Source: Nageia nagi (taxonomy: Eukaryota > Pinophyta). Taken from it: DNA of 64,000 nucleotides. The stretch spans positions 192,324,001 to 192,388,000 of the forward strand of contig JBITNC010000001.1 of the NCBI GenBank assembly GCA_050084985.1, written 5' to 3'. The translations under genes were made by a program, and so were the position numbers. Under the pieces are notes generated by a model. That model saw only the letters and a list, made by a program, of their open reading frames with translations. It made no database searches and was not told where the DNA came from. Within the stretch, counting starts at the first letter, position 1; every line of letters starts with the position of its first letter. Positions 1-12,539 of the stretch are shown here, in pieces.

Positions 1-740
1 AAAATTTGTTGCAAAGCCATTTTGAATTGATCACCAAATTATTTTTCAAACTCCATTAGAGCTAAAATTTAAACTATACAACAAATGTATTTTGATATAC
101 AACTTTTAAAAATTTAATTCCATAACTCCTTACAATTTCTCTAAAAATGCTTCAGTTCGAAAGCCTCCAAAGCTAAATTGGTAACTAGGCCAAAAAGAGT
201 AAAAATAATCGGAATGGTACTGAGACCAAGAACTATTGCTCCAAACTCTGTGCAAACATAGTCAACACTAATATGAGTTGGAAACACACATGTTATAATT
301 TTCAACACTAAATCATCTTTTTCGATCACCTTGTAATGCAAAATCATCATGCTTTTGAAAAACCATTGGAAGACCCAAACATGTACCAACAACTGGATGA
401 CCATGATTTGACATTGTAACTAAGATCAAAAATAACCTCTAAGACTACTAATGATGTTTTGAGCAACCCAAAATAGTTCATTAGAACTAAGTGTCAATAT
501 TCATGCATAAAGACACATTTCACATTGTTGATAACTTTTGAGCAACTTTTGCAAGAATTGCAATTTTTGCAAACTTGGATTTTCGATGTAAATAGACTAA
601 AGCAACATTGTACACATCTCCATATTAACTATCTAAACATTGAGCAATGCATCCATGATACAACCTATCACTATAACCACCTGATTTAACTGAGTTTGTT
701 GACAATAATAACAATAATCTCATCACTTTACTCAATAGAA
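1..740 (-). repeat. Possible relic of a copia-type LTR
   Basis: No gene is recognised. The stretch around 520-740 resembles the end of the LTR at 41541-43310. Both have runs of the motif caacttttgcaa, then a segment listing short 'aca-t-tc' phrases, and both finish with a similar phrase (acaataatctcatcactttactcaata here, acaataatgacaacactttgctcaata there, in each case with small differences). The 87-codon minus-strand frame at 141-404 has no recognisable domain and is probably LTR sequence. The similarity is short and degenerate, so I treat this as a possible solo or truncated LTR cut by the window edge. Confidence 0.3.
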
Positions 741-2280
741 TACACGTATAATGTTGAGCCACATTTATATCTATGCACTTAACCAAATTTAAAATCCAAT
801 GTGTTATAATGAGATGATCCCCTTATTATTTTCCTCTCTTTAACCATCTCATATACCTATGAGGTTCACATCCACCTCATCTTTTTACTTTATATAATTT
901 CCATCAGATAAAAATATTTTGGTTGATCAATTTGTTTGATTACCCAATATGTATTAAAGGTTGGTAACAATTAGCTATCCAACTTAGAATCTTGGTATAA
1001 GCTAGAGAAATTGCATGACACATTACTCCCATTTCTCATTCAATTACATAAATTCCACTCAATATGTATCATAAAAATATTAACAAAAAAAAGAACGAAA
1101 GAAAAAAAAAAAGGCTTTCAATAAATACAACTTCCTCTATCCAACAAGTTTACCTAAAACAAAAGAGGCAAGAATGGAGAATGGAAGAGGAAGTAATTCT
1201 CATACATCTTATCTAGTGAAAAAATTTCCACCTTTTACATATTTCACCCTAATAAAAGGTACAATTCCCATGTAAAGCTTCTCGCCTTTCTAAACTTTCA
1301 TGCATTTCGATACCATTTTGTCATGCAAGTATTTGGCCCAATTGAAGCCCAGGTAAAGTTCAATAAATGTTATTGCATTTGGAAATTTAGAATAGTAACC
1401 ATTCTATTAAAATTAACCAAAACCTTATAAATCTACCTACATACCACTTGTACATACAACCATCTTCAAAGCCTACATCTTTCATCTCATTCATTTTTAT
1501 CTATACACATGATCATCCCATTTAACCATATTGTTTATATAAATAATATCTTGTACATAGACTATAGTGCGGCAAAACATTCCACATAAATATATGAAAA
1601 CGTAACATAATGATAAATCAAGCTCATGTGATTGATTAAATACATATATTTTGACTAATTCATATTTTTTTTGCATTCTTGTAAGTGCTTAGTATGTAAC
1701 TTTCATCTTCAAATGTACACAATGCCATGTAGGTTCAGTAACCAAGGAAGAAATTCCTAAAGGACTACATAGTGATTCAAGATTTAAATCCCTTATGTGC
1801 ATAATATCTAGTATATGTTGACATTCATATTGAAATTGGCTTAAAGTATTTACACCTTTAATTATGAAAAGATAAGAGATTACAATAATAATCTAGATTA
1901 AGTAACCAAGTATTCAACATCTTATGCTTAATAGTGGATGAATTGATTCCATCGAGTGAAGGAAACACCTCGATAAAAAACATCATCCACATGTGGTCAT
2001 GCATCCATGTAAAAGGCTTAAAGTTACACAAGCAATCTATATCAATTGAGAATCAAGTATTCAACATCCTAAACTCAATAGATGGAACTTGAGACCATTG
2101 AACATTAATTTTCATTTCACAAAAATAAGAGCTTGTTGTACACATTAAAATTGAAGTTGACCCCAAAACATGTCTATTAAATATTTGGTTGTATTTTACT
2201 ATGATTATACTTTCAAATATCACTTTATCCATTTCTTTAAATAAAATTTTTAATCCAACCATAAGTTAATGTTTCATCAT
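741..2280. other. AT-rich spacer, nothing recognised
   Basis: About 1.5 kb without a convincing reading frame or structured repeat. The only frame of note (2053-2262, minus, 69 codons) has no recognisable domain and looks like chance. Confidence 0.6.
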
Positions 2281-2760
2281 TACACATCATCATTTGATAT
2301 TGCTATAACATTATTTTATTAAAAAAATATTAATAACATTTAAATTAAAAAAATAATTTTATTAATAACATTAAAAAATAAAATAAAATAGATTTAATTA
2401 ACTGACTAACTAAAAAAAAAACAAATACATTAATAACATTACAAAAAAATAAATACACTAATAAAATTTAAAATATTATTATTATAATAAAAAAATAGTT
2501 TAAAAAAATTAAAAAGTGACCAACGTTAGCTAGGTTACGACCGATTACCCGTTATTTCATAATAATAAAAAATTTATTGAATAGTAATAATAATAATAAT
2601 AATAATACAAAAAATAATATTACTATTAATAATAATAAAAATAAAACTATCAAACATTTAAATAATAATAATAACAAATTATATATATATATATAACAAA
2701 TAATAATATCAATATTAATACTAATAAAAATAAACTATTTTAAAATTTCTAACACAATAT
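2280..2760. repeat. Low-complexity A/T-rich block with (AAT)n-type runs
   Basis: The sequence is almost entirely A and T, with repeated aataat and attatt runs, an (aat)n stretch near 2586-2610 and an (at)n stretch near 2681-2694. The only less AT-rich island is near 2518-2560. Nothing coding is possible here. Confidence 0.8.
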
Positions 2761-4738
2761 ACTTTTGAACGCCCTCCATCCACTTTCTCAAATAATTGGC
2801 ATATTTTGTTTTTGTTTTCATCATCTATCTTATCACATTACTAAATATTTGGATAGCTAATAATGTTGATAATTGGTTATTAATCAAGTAGATACCCTTG
2901 TCTTATCTTATCAATCATCTTCACCATCTCCATTGTCTCTCGTCACCCCAACGTTTGAGGGGGAATACTTTTGCTTCGTCAACATGTTGTGTTTAGTAAT
3001 ATAACTCACAACCATGAAAAACATATGATCTATGACTTTTGTAAAATATTATCATAAATCCATGGGTCAAGAGCATTATCATCAATCCCTGGGGCAAGAG
3101 CATAATTACCCAAATGAAAACTAGTCCACCTTAAGAAGACTCCAACATTGTACAAATGCTTAGTGGTAGAGATAAAATAAGACCATGAAAATAAGATCTG
3201 TTAACTATTCACATCAATTCAATATGTACTCAACTTGTGTTCCAAATGTAATTTGATGTAAACATCAAAAATTTTACCTTAGTCATAGTTGGAGAAACTA
3301 CGATTGTCCACAGCCTAAAACAAGATGATTGTATTTCCTCTAAAAAGTCATGAGTAAACATGTTCATGCCTAATAACCTTTGTTCATTATCACCACTAAT
3401 TAATGTCTAATTAATTTTGAACTATTCCCCATCCTATGATGGAAAATAGTCCAAAAATGGGCAAAATGTAGACATATGAAATAAGCAACTTTGCATCATT
3501 TGCATGGCTGTAAAGACATTCATCATCATTAAAAATCCCAATATCATTAATCTTAAAATCCAATAATGCTCACCTCAAAACTTGACATTGTTTATGCACT
3601 AATAAACACCATTAGTCTTAAAATTGACACCATTTTAACTTAGTTTAAATAATAACTCTTTTATATGTATTTTAAATTACATAATAAGTGCTCGAATGGA
3701 GATATCTCATCGAGCATATGCAAATGAACTAGTCCTATATCCCTTTTCAAGCAATTCTGTACTATTTAGAAAAAGTGTCAATCCTAGATCCTAATCATGG
3801 GTAATCTAGTCCAATGACAGGCGAATCAATCCAATCTTGTATGACCATAGTCTTAGGTAACAACAGTCTTGGGTGACCCAATTCGATCGTAGGTGACTCT
3901 AAATTGCCAAAATAAAAAAAATAATCAATCTGATAGATTGCTAACCCCAATTTTGAGGACTATTAGGAGCCAATTTTGACTGACCAAATTGGCCAACTGA
4001 ATTAGCAACTTGTCATCCCCCAACCAATCCCTAAATCTATTTAAAGGGACTTGGTGGTTGATTTTTACAATCGATATTTATCATACCCATATGCTTCCCA
4101 AATTCCTACCAATCTATACTACACATAATTTAACCCCTTTTTAGTTGAAGTTTATATGCAAAACTCAATTCATCTTATTAAAAAATACTTAGGAGGTTGT
4201 AGTGGATCGGGGCACCCATGTGTTGACAAACTTTTTTTTCTTTATGCATATTTCTTTTACAACTCTACTTATATTAAATTAGACATGGTGCATGATTGAA
4301 TTAATTTTAAAATTATAAAAATAATGTGAAGATACAATTACTAACTTGATTTCTATACAATCACTGCCATATTGTAACTAAGTTTATTTCTAAAATTGTT
4401 ACAAGAGACATTGTTTTGAGGCATGGGAACTGATTCCATCATTCCAAACATAGAGAACATTCTTGTGGAGATTATTGGTGATGAAAACTAATGCAATATT
4501 TAAAGAGTCTTGCACAATGAAATGGTGCATGCTTTTAAGTAGAAAGGTAACTATGTTTATTTTATTTCATTTTTTCAAAAAGTATTGTTATTAAATGTTT
4601 GTACAAATAGACAATATTGTTGATTGATGATATCATATTTTCAAGTGAACGTAACCACCTACATATATTGATGCGATATTTGTGAAATACTTTTTTTTTT
4701 TTAAGTATGAAGAGAGTAGAGAAACACTTACTTTTCTT
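2761..4738. other. AT-rich spacer, nothing recognised
   Basis: About 2 kb with stops in all frames and no recognisable protein motif. It contains phrases that could belong to decayed transposable elements, but I cannot assign them. Confidence 0.55.
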
Positions 4739-5185
4739 TACCTTTATTATTTTGCATAGTCATTTTATTTGGAATCATTCTATTATCTTATGCCTATTTT
4801 TCCATTGAAAATCTAGGCCTAAATTTAATATAATAATTTCTTTATAGATTGAAGTAAATTTTGCATTGTCCATAGATAAAAATACCAATAATTTTTTAAT
4901 TGGAATTAGATCATGTTTTATACATTTAACTCTTAAAAATTAGAGTAGAGCAACTCTTAATTGTACTTAACTCTTGCCTTCATCATTTTGTGTATTCATT
5001 TTGTTTGGAATCATTCTATTATCTTGTGCCTATGTTTGCATCAATCATCTATGCCCAAATGTAGTAATTTCTTTATAGTTTCATATAGATTTCACACTGT
5101 CCATGGATAAAAATACCAAGAATTTTTTGGATGGAATCAAACCATTTTTTGTATATTTAACTATTAAAAATTATTATACATATTT
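4739..5185. repeat. Tandem duplication of about 240 bp (two diverged units)
   Basis: The segment starting at about 4739 is repeated at about 4977. Both contain, in the same order, a 'tttggaatcattctattatctt' phrase, a 'taatttctttatag' phrase, a 'gtccatgGATAAAAATACCAA' type phrase and a 'ttaactcttaaaaatta' type phrase. The units are diverged by substitutions and small indels, so the duplication is old. No coding potential is seen in either unit. Confidence 0.8.
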
Positions 5186-5906
5186 GATTATTGTAATTCT
5201 TTAGTGATAGAATTGATTTTGTTTAATCCAATTGCATCTAAGTAGTTTTTTAATGCCTCTATCTTTCATAATTTTTTGCATGTTTTAATTTTATTTTACT
5301 TACTATACATAGTATTAATATTTGAGAGTAACACATAAGATACAAAATTTTTGGGATCTAAGTTTAAAACGTATTCTGCTACAAATTATGCTAACTCCAC
5401 ATTGTTATGAATTCTATAAGCATTAAGCAAATAGCTTGAAACTTTCCTTCTTAATGCTCCCACATTTTGAATACATGTATATCAAGGTTGTTATCATAAT
5501 TATATGTGAAAGAAACCCATATCTAGTTATTTATCCATGCCCCATTTTAAAGCTACAAAAGTTGCACATACAAAAATAATACTTGCAAAGGTTATTGAAT
5601 TTGGTCTAAAACCAATCAATTACATTTTTTGAAAATACTTCAGGACCTCTAAACCATAACTATTTTGTGTATTTCCTATGATCATTATAGTCTAGAGATT
5701 GTGTCTATCTGTTGCATTTGGTCAAATAGTACATGATCCTTCTGTATATTTTAGAAAACTTAGCATAAATGTTCATTAGAGAATATTATCTACACATCAA
5801 ATTATATTGCATAATCAATATGAGTAATTAATTATTTTTTCCTCTCTTATCAAATTTTGCATTATAAGTATGTAATATATTATATGGTTGGGTTTTTTAC
5901 CAAGTA
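5186..5906. other. AT-rich spacer, nothing recognised
   Basis: No frame or repeat that I can support. The 3' end runs into the short coding-like tail at 5907-6056. Confidence 0.5.
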
Positions 5907-6056
5907 AGTGAAAGAGATGATAAACATCTCCTAGAAGACTTGGACAAACTTTTTAATGAAAATTGAATAGTGGATGGAGATGTCAATAATGAAGAGGAGG
6001 AAGATACTAGAATGGGTGAGGTTTATATTGAGATCCCAAGTGGATTTACTGAGTAG
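5907..6056 (+). pseudogene. Short acidic coding-like tail, family unknown
   Basis: A 49-codon + strand frame with a single internal stop (TGA) and a terminal TAG reads as an acidic C-terminal tail, with the phrase EDLDKLFNEN before the stop and NNEEEEDTRMGEVYIEIPSG after it. Amino-acid composition and the steady frame look like decayed coding sequence rather than chance. The sequence just upstream (ttttttaccaag/taagtg) resembles exon/intron border sequence, but no upstream exon was identified. It could be the end of a transposase or of a host gene. Confidence 0.3.
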
Positions 6057-6499
6057 AAAATTATGATATTGTTCAGATTATATTGTGTTTTTAATATATA
6101 AGTTAGTGGTTTAAATTTGACTATGCCATGTAGTACATACTATAATTTTATCTCCTATTAATGGGTATTTATTATAGTTCAAGTGGTATAAATTGAAGTG
6201 GAAAGCATCGATTAATGAAGAGATTAGAATTTATAAAGATTTATAAGTGAATAGCTTATGAGTTAAAAAAGTAGATTATTTCATTGTATAAGTCAAGAAT
6301 GGCAAGTTGGGATATTGATTGATTGATTCTATATAATTTTTTTTTTTGCTTATACAAATATGAGATTCATCTGTTTAAAGAAACTTCATCTTCATTCTTG
6401 TACATGTTTTTTTATATTTTAGGATTGAAGTTCATGTATTCAATGATGAATAATGTATTTAATATTTTTTTATATTGTAAGATTGAAATTCATGTAATA
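6057..6499. other. AT-rich spacer
   Basis: Nothing recognised. The 65-codon + strand frame at 6323-6520 is hydrophobic only because the DNA is T-rich, and I do not regard it as a gene. Confidence 0.5.
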
Positions 6500-6658
6500 T
6501 TTAGTTTTAATATTCCATAGGTTGGTAACTATTATATATTACCAAACATATTCTTAATATTATTATTTGTTCTTCTTATGATGTTAAGAACAAATAATAA
6601 GATTAAGAATATTTTTGGTAAGATATAACATTAATAACCTATGGAACATTAAACTAAA
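6500..6658. repeat. Foldback (long inverted repeat), MITE-like or hairpin-forming
   Basis: Two arms of about 73 bp read as near reverse complements around a loop of about 11 bp (near 6576-6586). The left arm begins tttagttttaatattccata and the right arm ends with the near-perfect complement tatggaacattaaactaaa. The inner arm ends are attatttgttctt and aagaacaaataat. The arms carry a few mismatches. No target-site duplication is obvious. A transcript across it would fold into one hairpin, as both foldback MITEs and miRNA precursors do. Confidence 0.75.
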
Positions 6659-7640
6659 CCATCCACCTAGATCCAATATAATTTCAATTTTTATTTTATT
6701 TTTTTAAGGGTATTTTAGGCAATTTTAAAATACTCTCAAAATGGTCTTTTAGGTCAATTTTAAACTACCTTAAAAAAGGTTTATTACGATGGTTTTAAAT
6801 TTCTCTAAAATGTCCTATTTAAGTGGTTTTGAAAATCAATTTTACATCTATGAGAGCAGTTTTAGATGATGGCTTTGAAATTTCATCTTTACCCTCAACT
6901 TTTTTATGATGCCCTCATATACAACACACATAAAACCACTATTAAAGGCCTATCATGGTAGTTTAGAACCACCCTTGAAGCCCAAATTTGGTGTAGTATT
7001 GGATAATTAAATTTATATTATGCGAGGATAAATATGTGATTACTTATGGATAAATAAAAAATTATTTATCCTTGACTAAATATAAAGCATTTATCTAGAG
7101 GTAATGTATTTATATGCACATATGCCCATGCCCATGTATGCATTCCCTTCATGATGAATTTAAGCTAGAAAGTGGGGGGACCACCAATGCTCACCAATGG
7201 AGTTTTAGGAGGCTAGATAGTCTTCACCTACTTTATGTTCATGATGAGTCTTGAGGTAGTTTAGAATGTTATAATGATTGCATATGTGGATTGATTTTAA
7301 GTTTATCTATTCATGAGATCACCATTTATAGTTAAAAGTAATTTATATATGATTATGTTTAAAATATTTTATTTTAAATAAGAAAAATACAAAACTAATT
7401 ATTTTCTTCATTGAATTGTGGTGATATTTGAAGATATTTTGACTCTAATTGCCATAAATGATACATGTGGATGTTTTTTTGTATGGTGAGAGTTAGAGAG
7501 CCCCCATGGCTATGGATCAAATCAAGAGCATAATGGAATTTTTTGGGATACTCATAAAAGATTTATTCAATATTGATCTCTACATCCAACACATGTGAAT
7601 TCTTATTGTAGAAATAAGCACAAGGTATGATAGATTATAT
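6659..7640. other. AT-rich spacer
   Basis: No supported gene. Phrases of the type 'aattttaaa-tactc' recur at 6700-6840, a weak local repeat. Confidence 0.5.
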
Positions 7641-7645
7641 ACTTT

Positions 7646-8770
7646 ATGGAAAGAGTTGAGAATCAAAGAACACATACATCATCTAGGTATATGGAGGATC
7701 CTCAAGTTCATGCACTTGAATTTAACTATGTGTGCTTATGCGCATGTTGGAGTGGTATTGAATACCATAGAGTTTACCAACATTTTGAAAACTTCTTAGA
7801 ATATTTTTGTAATAACTATAGAGAGAATAAAATTTATAACAATTTTAAGCACCAATACAAGAAGCATCATGTAGATTACAATGAAAGGAAAAAACATATA
7901 TACAAGATTCTTCATCATGTTGGGCTAACATATTAGGTGAAGATGAAGCTTATGTTGGATAAAGTTTTCTTTGAGTATGAGAAGTTGAATTTTCCCTTTA
8001 ACCTTGTTTGAGAGTGTATCTCTTAAAGATGACCTGAGAGTATTTTATCAAGTGTTGGAATAGACTAACCTATAGGGTATTTTTGATTAAAGTTCATGAC
8101 ACAAGAGTATTGAAAGTTCATGATGAAGTATTATTTGTGGAGATATTTAATGTTGTTTACAATTTTGAGTTTGATTATTTTGGAAAGGGTGATCCAACTT
8201 GGTATGAGGATAGGGACTCCATGAGAATATTAAAAGAGTGATTTAGAAGAAAGTACATATTTCTTAAGAGGAGCTTTGTGAATTATATGATATGCAATCA
8301 AATTGATACGAAGGTGAAGAGGGAGATAGAGAGAATTATAAATCTTGTGACCTATACAGAATGGTAACACTCTCTTGATAAGTCTTTTCATGGGGTTGAA
8401 AAAAAATTGCAAAGATATTAACCATTATTAAATATTTATCATTTCCATGATATAAAGAAGCCCAAGGACTTCTACAGTTAGTATGAGAGCCCCAATACCT
8501 AGATAATTGAGTGTATTGTAAAGTGGGTGCATAACTTATTTATGTACATGGAGGAGTGGCTATGTAATAAAAAAAACTTGATCTATAAAAAATGTGAAGA
8601 ATGGGTATCATCTATTATTTTTATATAGAAACTTCTAATTTTTGTTTCCAATCCATTAACATCTCATGATTAAACATGATGATCTAGATAAGATGAGGTG
8701 GAGAAGGCTTTGATCCATAAGATTACTTTTCAGAATCACAAGATTGATTTTAGGGATCAACATATTCCCA
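7646..8770 (+). pseudogene. Unrecognised gene-like remnant
   Basis: A 96-codon frame at 7646-7936 is followed by further coding-like stretches in shifting frames. One is 'MLDKVFFEYEKLNFP' near 7950; another is a basic stretch containing RRKYIFLKRSFVNYMICNQ near 8246-8305, followed by further coding-like words with intervening stops to about 8620. The residue mix (many H, Y, K and a few C in the first block) looks like real decayed protein sequence. I do not recognise a domain. A transposase or retroelement ORF is the likeliest origin, given the surroundings. Confidence 0.35.
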
Positions 8771-8976
8771 TGTACAAGAGCTCATGATCAAAATCAAAGT
8801 TAATAATTTAAATTGAATTTAGAAGTATTTATTAAAAGTTGTTATCTAACTAGGGGACTAATCACCCCCCACAACTTGACATTTTTATAAGGCATTTGAT
8901 ATCATGATATATTGGTTGAGAAATTTTATGGGTTTAATATTCTTTCTAGTGAGCATAAAATCATATTTGTAATTCT

Positions 8977-9250
8977 ATATGTTCATATTAGATTCATGAC
9001 TATTCAAATATTCATAAAACTATTCAAGAACATTTGCAAAGCTAATATGTCATATTAGCTTCATGAATATGCAAACATGAAAAAATATAGTGCTAGATTC
9101 ATGAATCTATTAAGGAAGATTTATGAAGATAATATAACATATTATCTTTGTGAATATGCAAATGTAATTTTTTTAGCGAAACCTTATTGAAGCTATTTAG
9201 GAGGATTCATAAAGCTATTCAATCATATTAGTTTTATGAATCTACAAAAT
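8977..9250. repeat. Short tandem repeat, period roughly 87-100 bp, about three degenerate units
   Basis: Units share an opening 'cataaaactattcaa' / 'catgaatctattaag' / 'cataaagctattcaa' and a closing 'tgaatatgcaaa' phrase, at about 9012, 9099 and 9200. No coding function is seen. The array directly precedes the PPR-like pseudogene region. Confidence 0.55.
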
Positions 9251-9384
9251 TAAATTTAATAAAAAAGCTATCACACTTTTTGATGCACCAATTTGCATTA
9301 TGAGGATGATGAAATTAATGAAAATTCATTTCAAACACTTCTTAGTTGAACTATAAGCTCATTTATGCATTTTAACTTAAAAAC

Positions 9385-10353
9385 TCAAAACCCTAATGCT
9401 AGTAGAGTTGAGGAGAACAAGTTGAGAACTACAATAAACTTGCTTGGGTTGTTAACAGTAAGTTGTGAAAACCTAATTTTTTTTATATTTATATTCATTA
9501 TAGTCCATGAAATTGGATTTACACCATGTATATTACCTAATAATTTTTGAGCCTTTTGTATTCTTTTATATTTTGCATACATGTCTATTAGGAAAATCAC
9601 AATAACAATATTTGATGAAAACCCATTTTTAACTACTTTAATAGATTTTTGTACATTCTTCTAGTGCTCCCATATCAAATATTTTATGGGCCTCCTATAT
9701 TCTTCCATATTTTGCATACATGTCTATTAGGGTATTCATAATAACAACTTTCAATGGAAATCCATTTTCAACTACTCTTTGATAGATGTCCATATGTTCT
9801 ACTAGAACTTCAATGTCAAATATTTTACGAGCCTTATCTATTCATCCAAATTTTTCATACATTTCTACTAGGGCACTTACAACAATAATATTAAATAAAA
9901 ACCCATTTTCAACCACTCTTTGATAGATGTTCATACCTTCTTCTACAAAACCCATGGAAAATAATTTATAGGCCTTCTTTATTCTTCCACACTTTGCATA
10001 CATGTCTACTAGGGCACTCATATCAGCAAAATTAAATGAAAATCCATCATCAATAATATTTCTTGAGACATTTAAATTTCCTTAAAGGTCTCTAAGGCAT
10101 TCTTAGAAAACCCATTTAGTGCATATCTTGTGATAATTGCATTCCATTGGATTACATTTTGATGAGATATTTTATCAAATAATTTAAATTTTATTTAAAC
10201 ATATGAATTTTATACATATAATGCAATGATTATATTTCATTAACTTATTTTTACATCATTCATCTTTTCAAACGATTTATGTGCCTTATCAGGGCATTCA
10301 TAACCACAACATTCAATGAAACCAATTTTGTATAATTCCTTATTTTTACAAAT
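9385..10353 (-). pseudogene. Degenerate pentatricopeptide-repeat (PPR) gene, upstream block
   Basis: The minus-strand translation contains several clear PPR helices separated by stops and frameshifts: SALVDMYAKCGRIKKAYKLF near 9980-10040, then SALVEMYEKFG, then NTLIDMYAKYGRI, then LIDMYAKYKRIQKAQKLL near 9540-9600. These match the S-type PPR motif of land-plant organelle RNA-processing and editing proteins. PPR proteins normally carry many such repeats after a transit peptide and act on RNA in mitochondria or plastids. Here no frame stays open beyond about 70 codons, so this is a pseudogene. It runs directly into the 186-bp array on the right. Only copy 1 of the duplication retains this part. 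Confidence 0.75.
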
Positions 10354-10859
10354 TGAATTATATATGGAATTAACAACCATGTAACTATAATTACATCATG
10401 TGTATTGTCAAATAATAGGACTTCTGTATTGTTGCTTCATTAACTTGATATTTTTATCTAGACCTTAGAGTCTACTTTCACAATCTTTACTATGCTCCTT
10501 ATTTGCCTTTTCAAGATAAAAAACTCTAGAAACATAATTTTTGTAAAGTTATTTTTTGCTAACCACATATATTTTTTTATTTCAAGAGTTCTTTCCACTG
10601 TTTCTAATTTTTCAATCAATTGCATTATACAAATAGAATAAAATATCAATAATATGAAATCCAAATCATTAAAAGAAATAACAAAGGTAATCCAAAAACA
10701 TAAGTAGGAGAAACATGAAAAATTAGCCAAAAAATACTATCAACTTAGTTATTGTTCATGTGTGTTTATCTTTCAAATAAATTGTAGTATACAAATCAAA
10801 ATCTTCTACCTTAACACAACAATAAATTATTAATTCAAAATAAATCAAATTTAGAATAC

Positions 10860-12420
10860 ATAAAACTTAGGGCCTTATGTTTTATTTTGTATATTTATTT
10901 TTTGCATGCAAATAGAACATATACAAATGTTATGTTGTTATAGTTAGGTCCAAAGTGCTTCATTAGATCAAATATTTTAAGTGAATATCTCCTAATCATT
11001 TTATTACATGAAATTTTATTTGCATCATGCATATTTTCAAACAATTATTGGGCCTCTTGTTCTTCCACATTTTGCATAATATATTATGCATGCAACAAGA
11101 ACACATACAAAGGTTATGTTGTAACAATTGGATCCTAAATGATATAATAGATTAAATATTTTAATGGAATTATTATAATTATTTTAGTTCATTATATTTT
11201 ATTTGCATCATGCATCTTATCAAATAATTCTTTGGCCTCATGTGCTCTTCCACATTTTGCATACTTCTTTATTACATGTAAGAAGAACACATAAAAAGGT
11301 TATGCTGTTACAGTTGGATCACAAGTGCTTCATTATATCAAAGGGTTTAAGTGTATATATCCTAATAATTTTAGTCCCTAAAATTATTTTTTCATAATAT
11401 ATCTTGTGAAATAATTCTTAGGCCTCATGTATTCTTCCACATTTTCTATATATTTATTTTGCATGTAAGTAGAACACATACAAAGGTTGTGGTGTTACAA
11501 TTGGGTCCCAAGTACTTTATTAGATTAACCATTTTAAGTGAATATCTCCTAATAATTTTAGTCCATAAAATTTTATTTGCATCATGCATCTTGTCAAATA
11601 ATGCTTGGGCCTTATATTTTCTTCCACTTTTTACATGTTTTCTGCATGCAAGTAGAACACTTTCAAAGGTTATGCTATTATAGTTAGGTACCAAGTGTTT
11701 AATTAGATCAAATAGTTCAAGTGCATATATTATAATAATTTTATTCTATTCAATTATTTTTTCATCATGAATCTTATGAAATAATTCTTAGGCCTCATCT
11801 ATTCTTGCATATTTTGCATATTTATTTTCTATGTACCTAGAATACATGCAAAGGTTATCTTGTTGCAGTTGGGTCCCAAATACTTAATTAGATAAAATAT
11901 TTTATAGGAACTATTATAATAATTTTATTCCATTAAATTGTATTTTCATCATGCATATTATCAAACAATTCTTAGGCCTCATATTTTCTTTCAAATTTTG
12001 CATACTTATTTTTTACATGAAAGTAGAACACACATAAAGGTTATGTTGTTATAGTTGGGTATCAAGTACTTAATTAGATAAAATAGTTTAAGTGAATATA
12101 TTATAATCATTTTAGTATATGAAATTATTTTTTCATAATGCATCTTGTCAATAAATTCTTAGTCCCCATGTGTATAATTCAATTTTTGCATATATGTATT
12201 ATACATGCAAGTAGAACACATGAAAAGGTTATGCTGTTATAGTTGGATACCAAGTTATTTATTAGATAAAATAATTTAAGGATATTTTTATAATAATTTT
12301 AATCCATTAAGTTATTTTTTCATCATTCATCTTGTTAAACAATTCTTGCACCTCATGTGTATAACTCAAATTTTGTATACATGTATTCTGCATGCAAGTA
12401 TCACAATTATTTAGTGGTTT
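10860..12420 (-). pseudogene. Tandem array of about nine 186-bp PPR-like units, copy 1
   Basis: A landmark of the form cttccacattttgcata recurs at roughly 10890, 11066, 11248, 11435, 11620, 11803, 11988, 12170 and 12361, about 186 bp apart. Each unit translates on the minus strand to a 62-residue PPR-like module, roughly 'K-ARELFDKMHDANKI-W-KIIR' followed by 'LGPNCNTTTFVCVLLAC'. This resembles a shortened PPR repeat pair. A frame of 82 codons at 11446-11694 spans more than one unit. All units carry stops or shifts. The equal period in exact multiples of three suggests amplification while the gene was still coding. Confidence 0.7.
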
Positions 12421-12539
12421 GGGCTTCTCTTACATTCATTCTTGGAGCACTTTGGGTAATGAGGTAACTTAATACCTATTAAAAGGTACATCATCACTTA
12501 TTTTATAGTATTTTACTAAAATATATGTTATATTATTGA

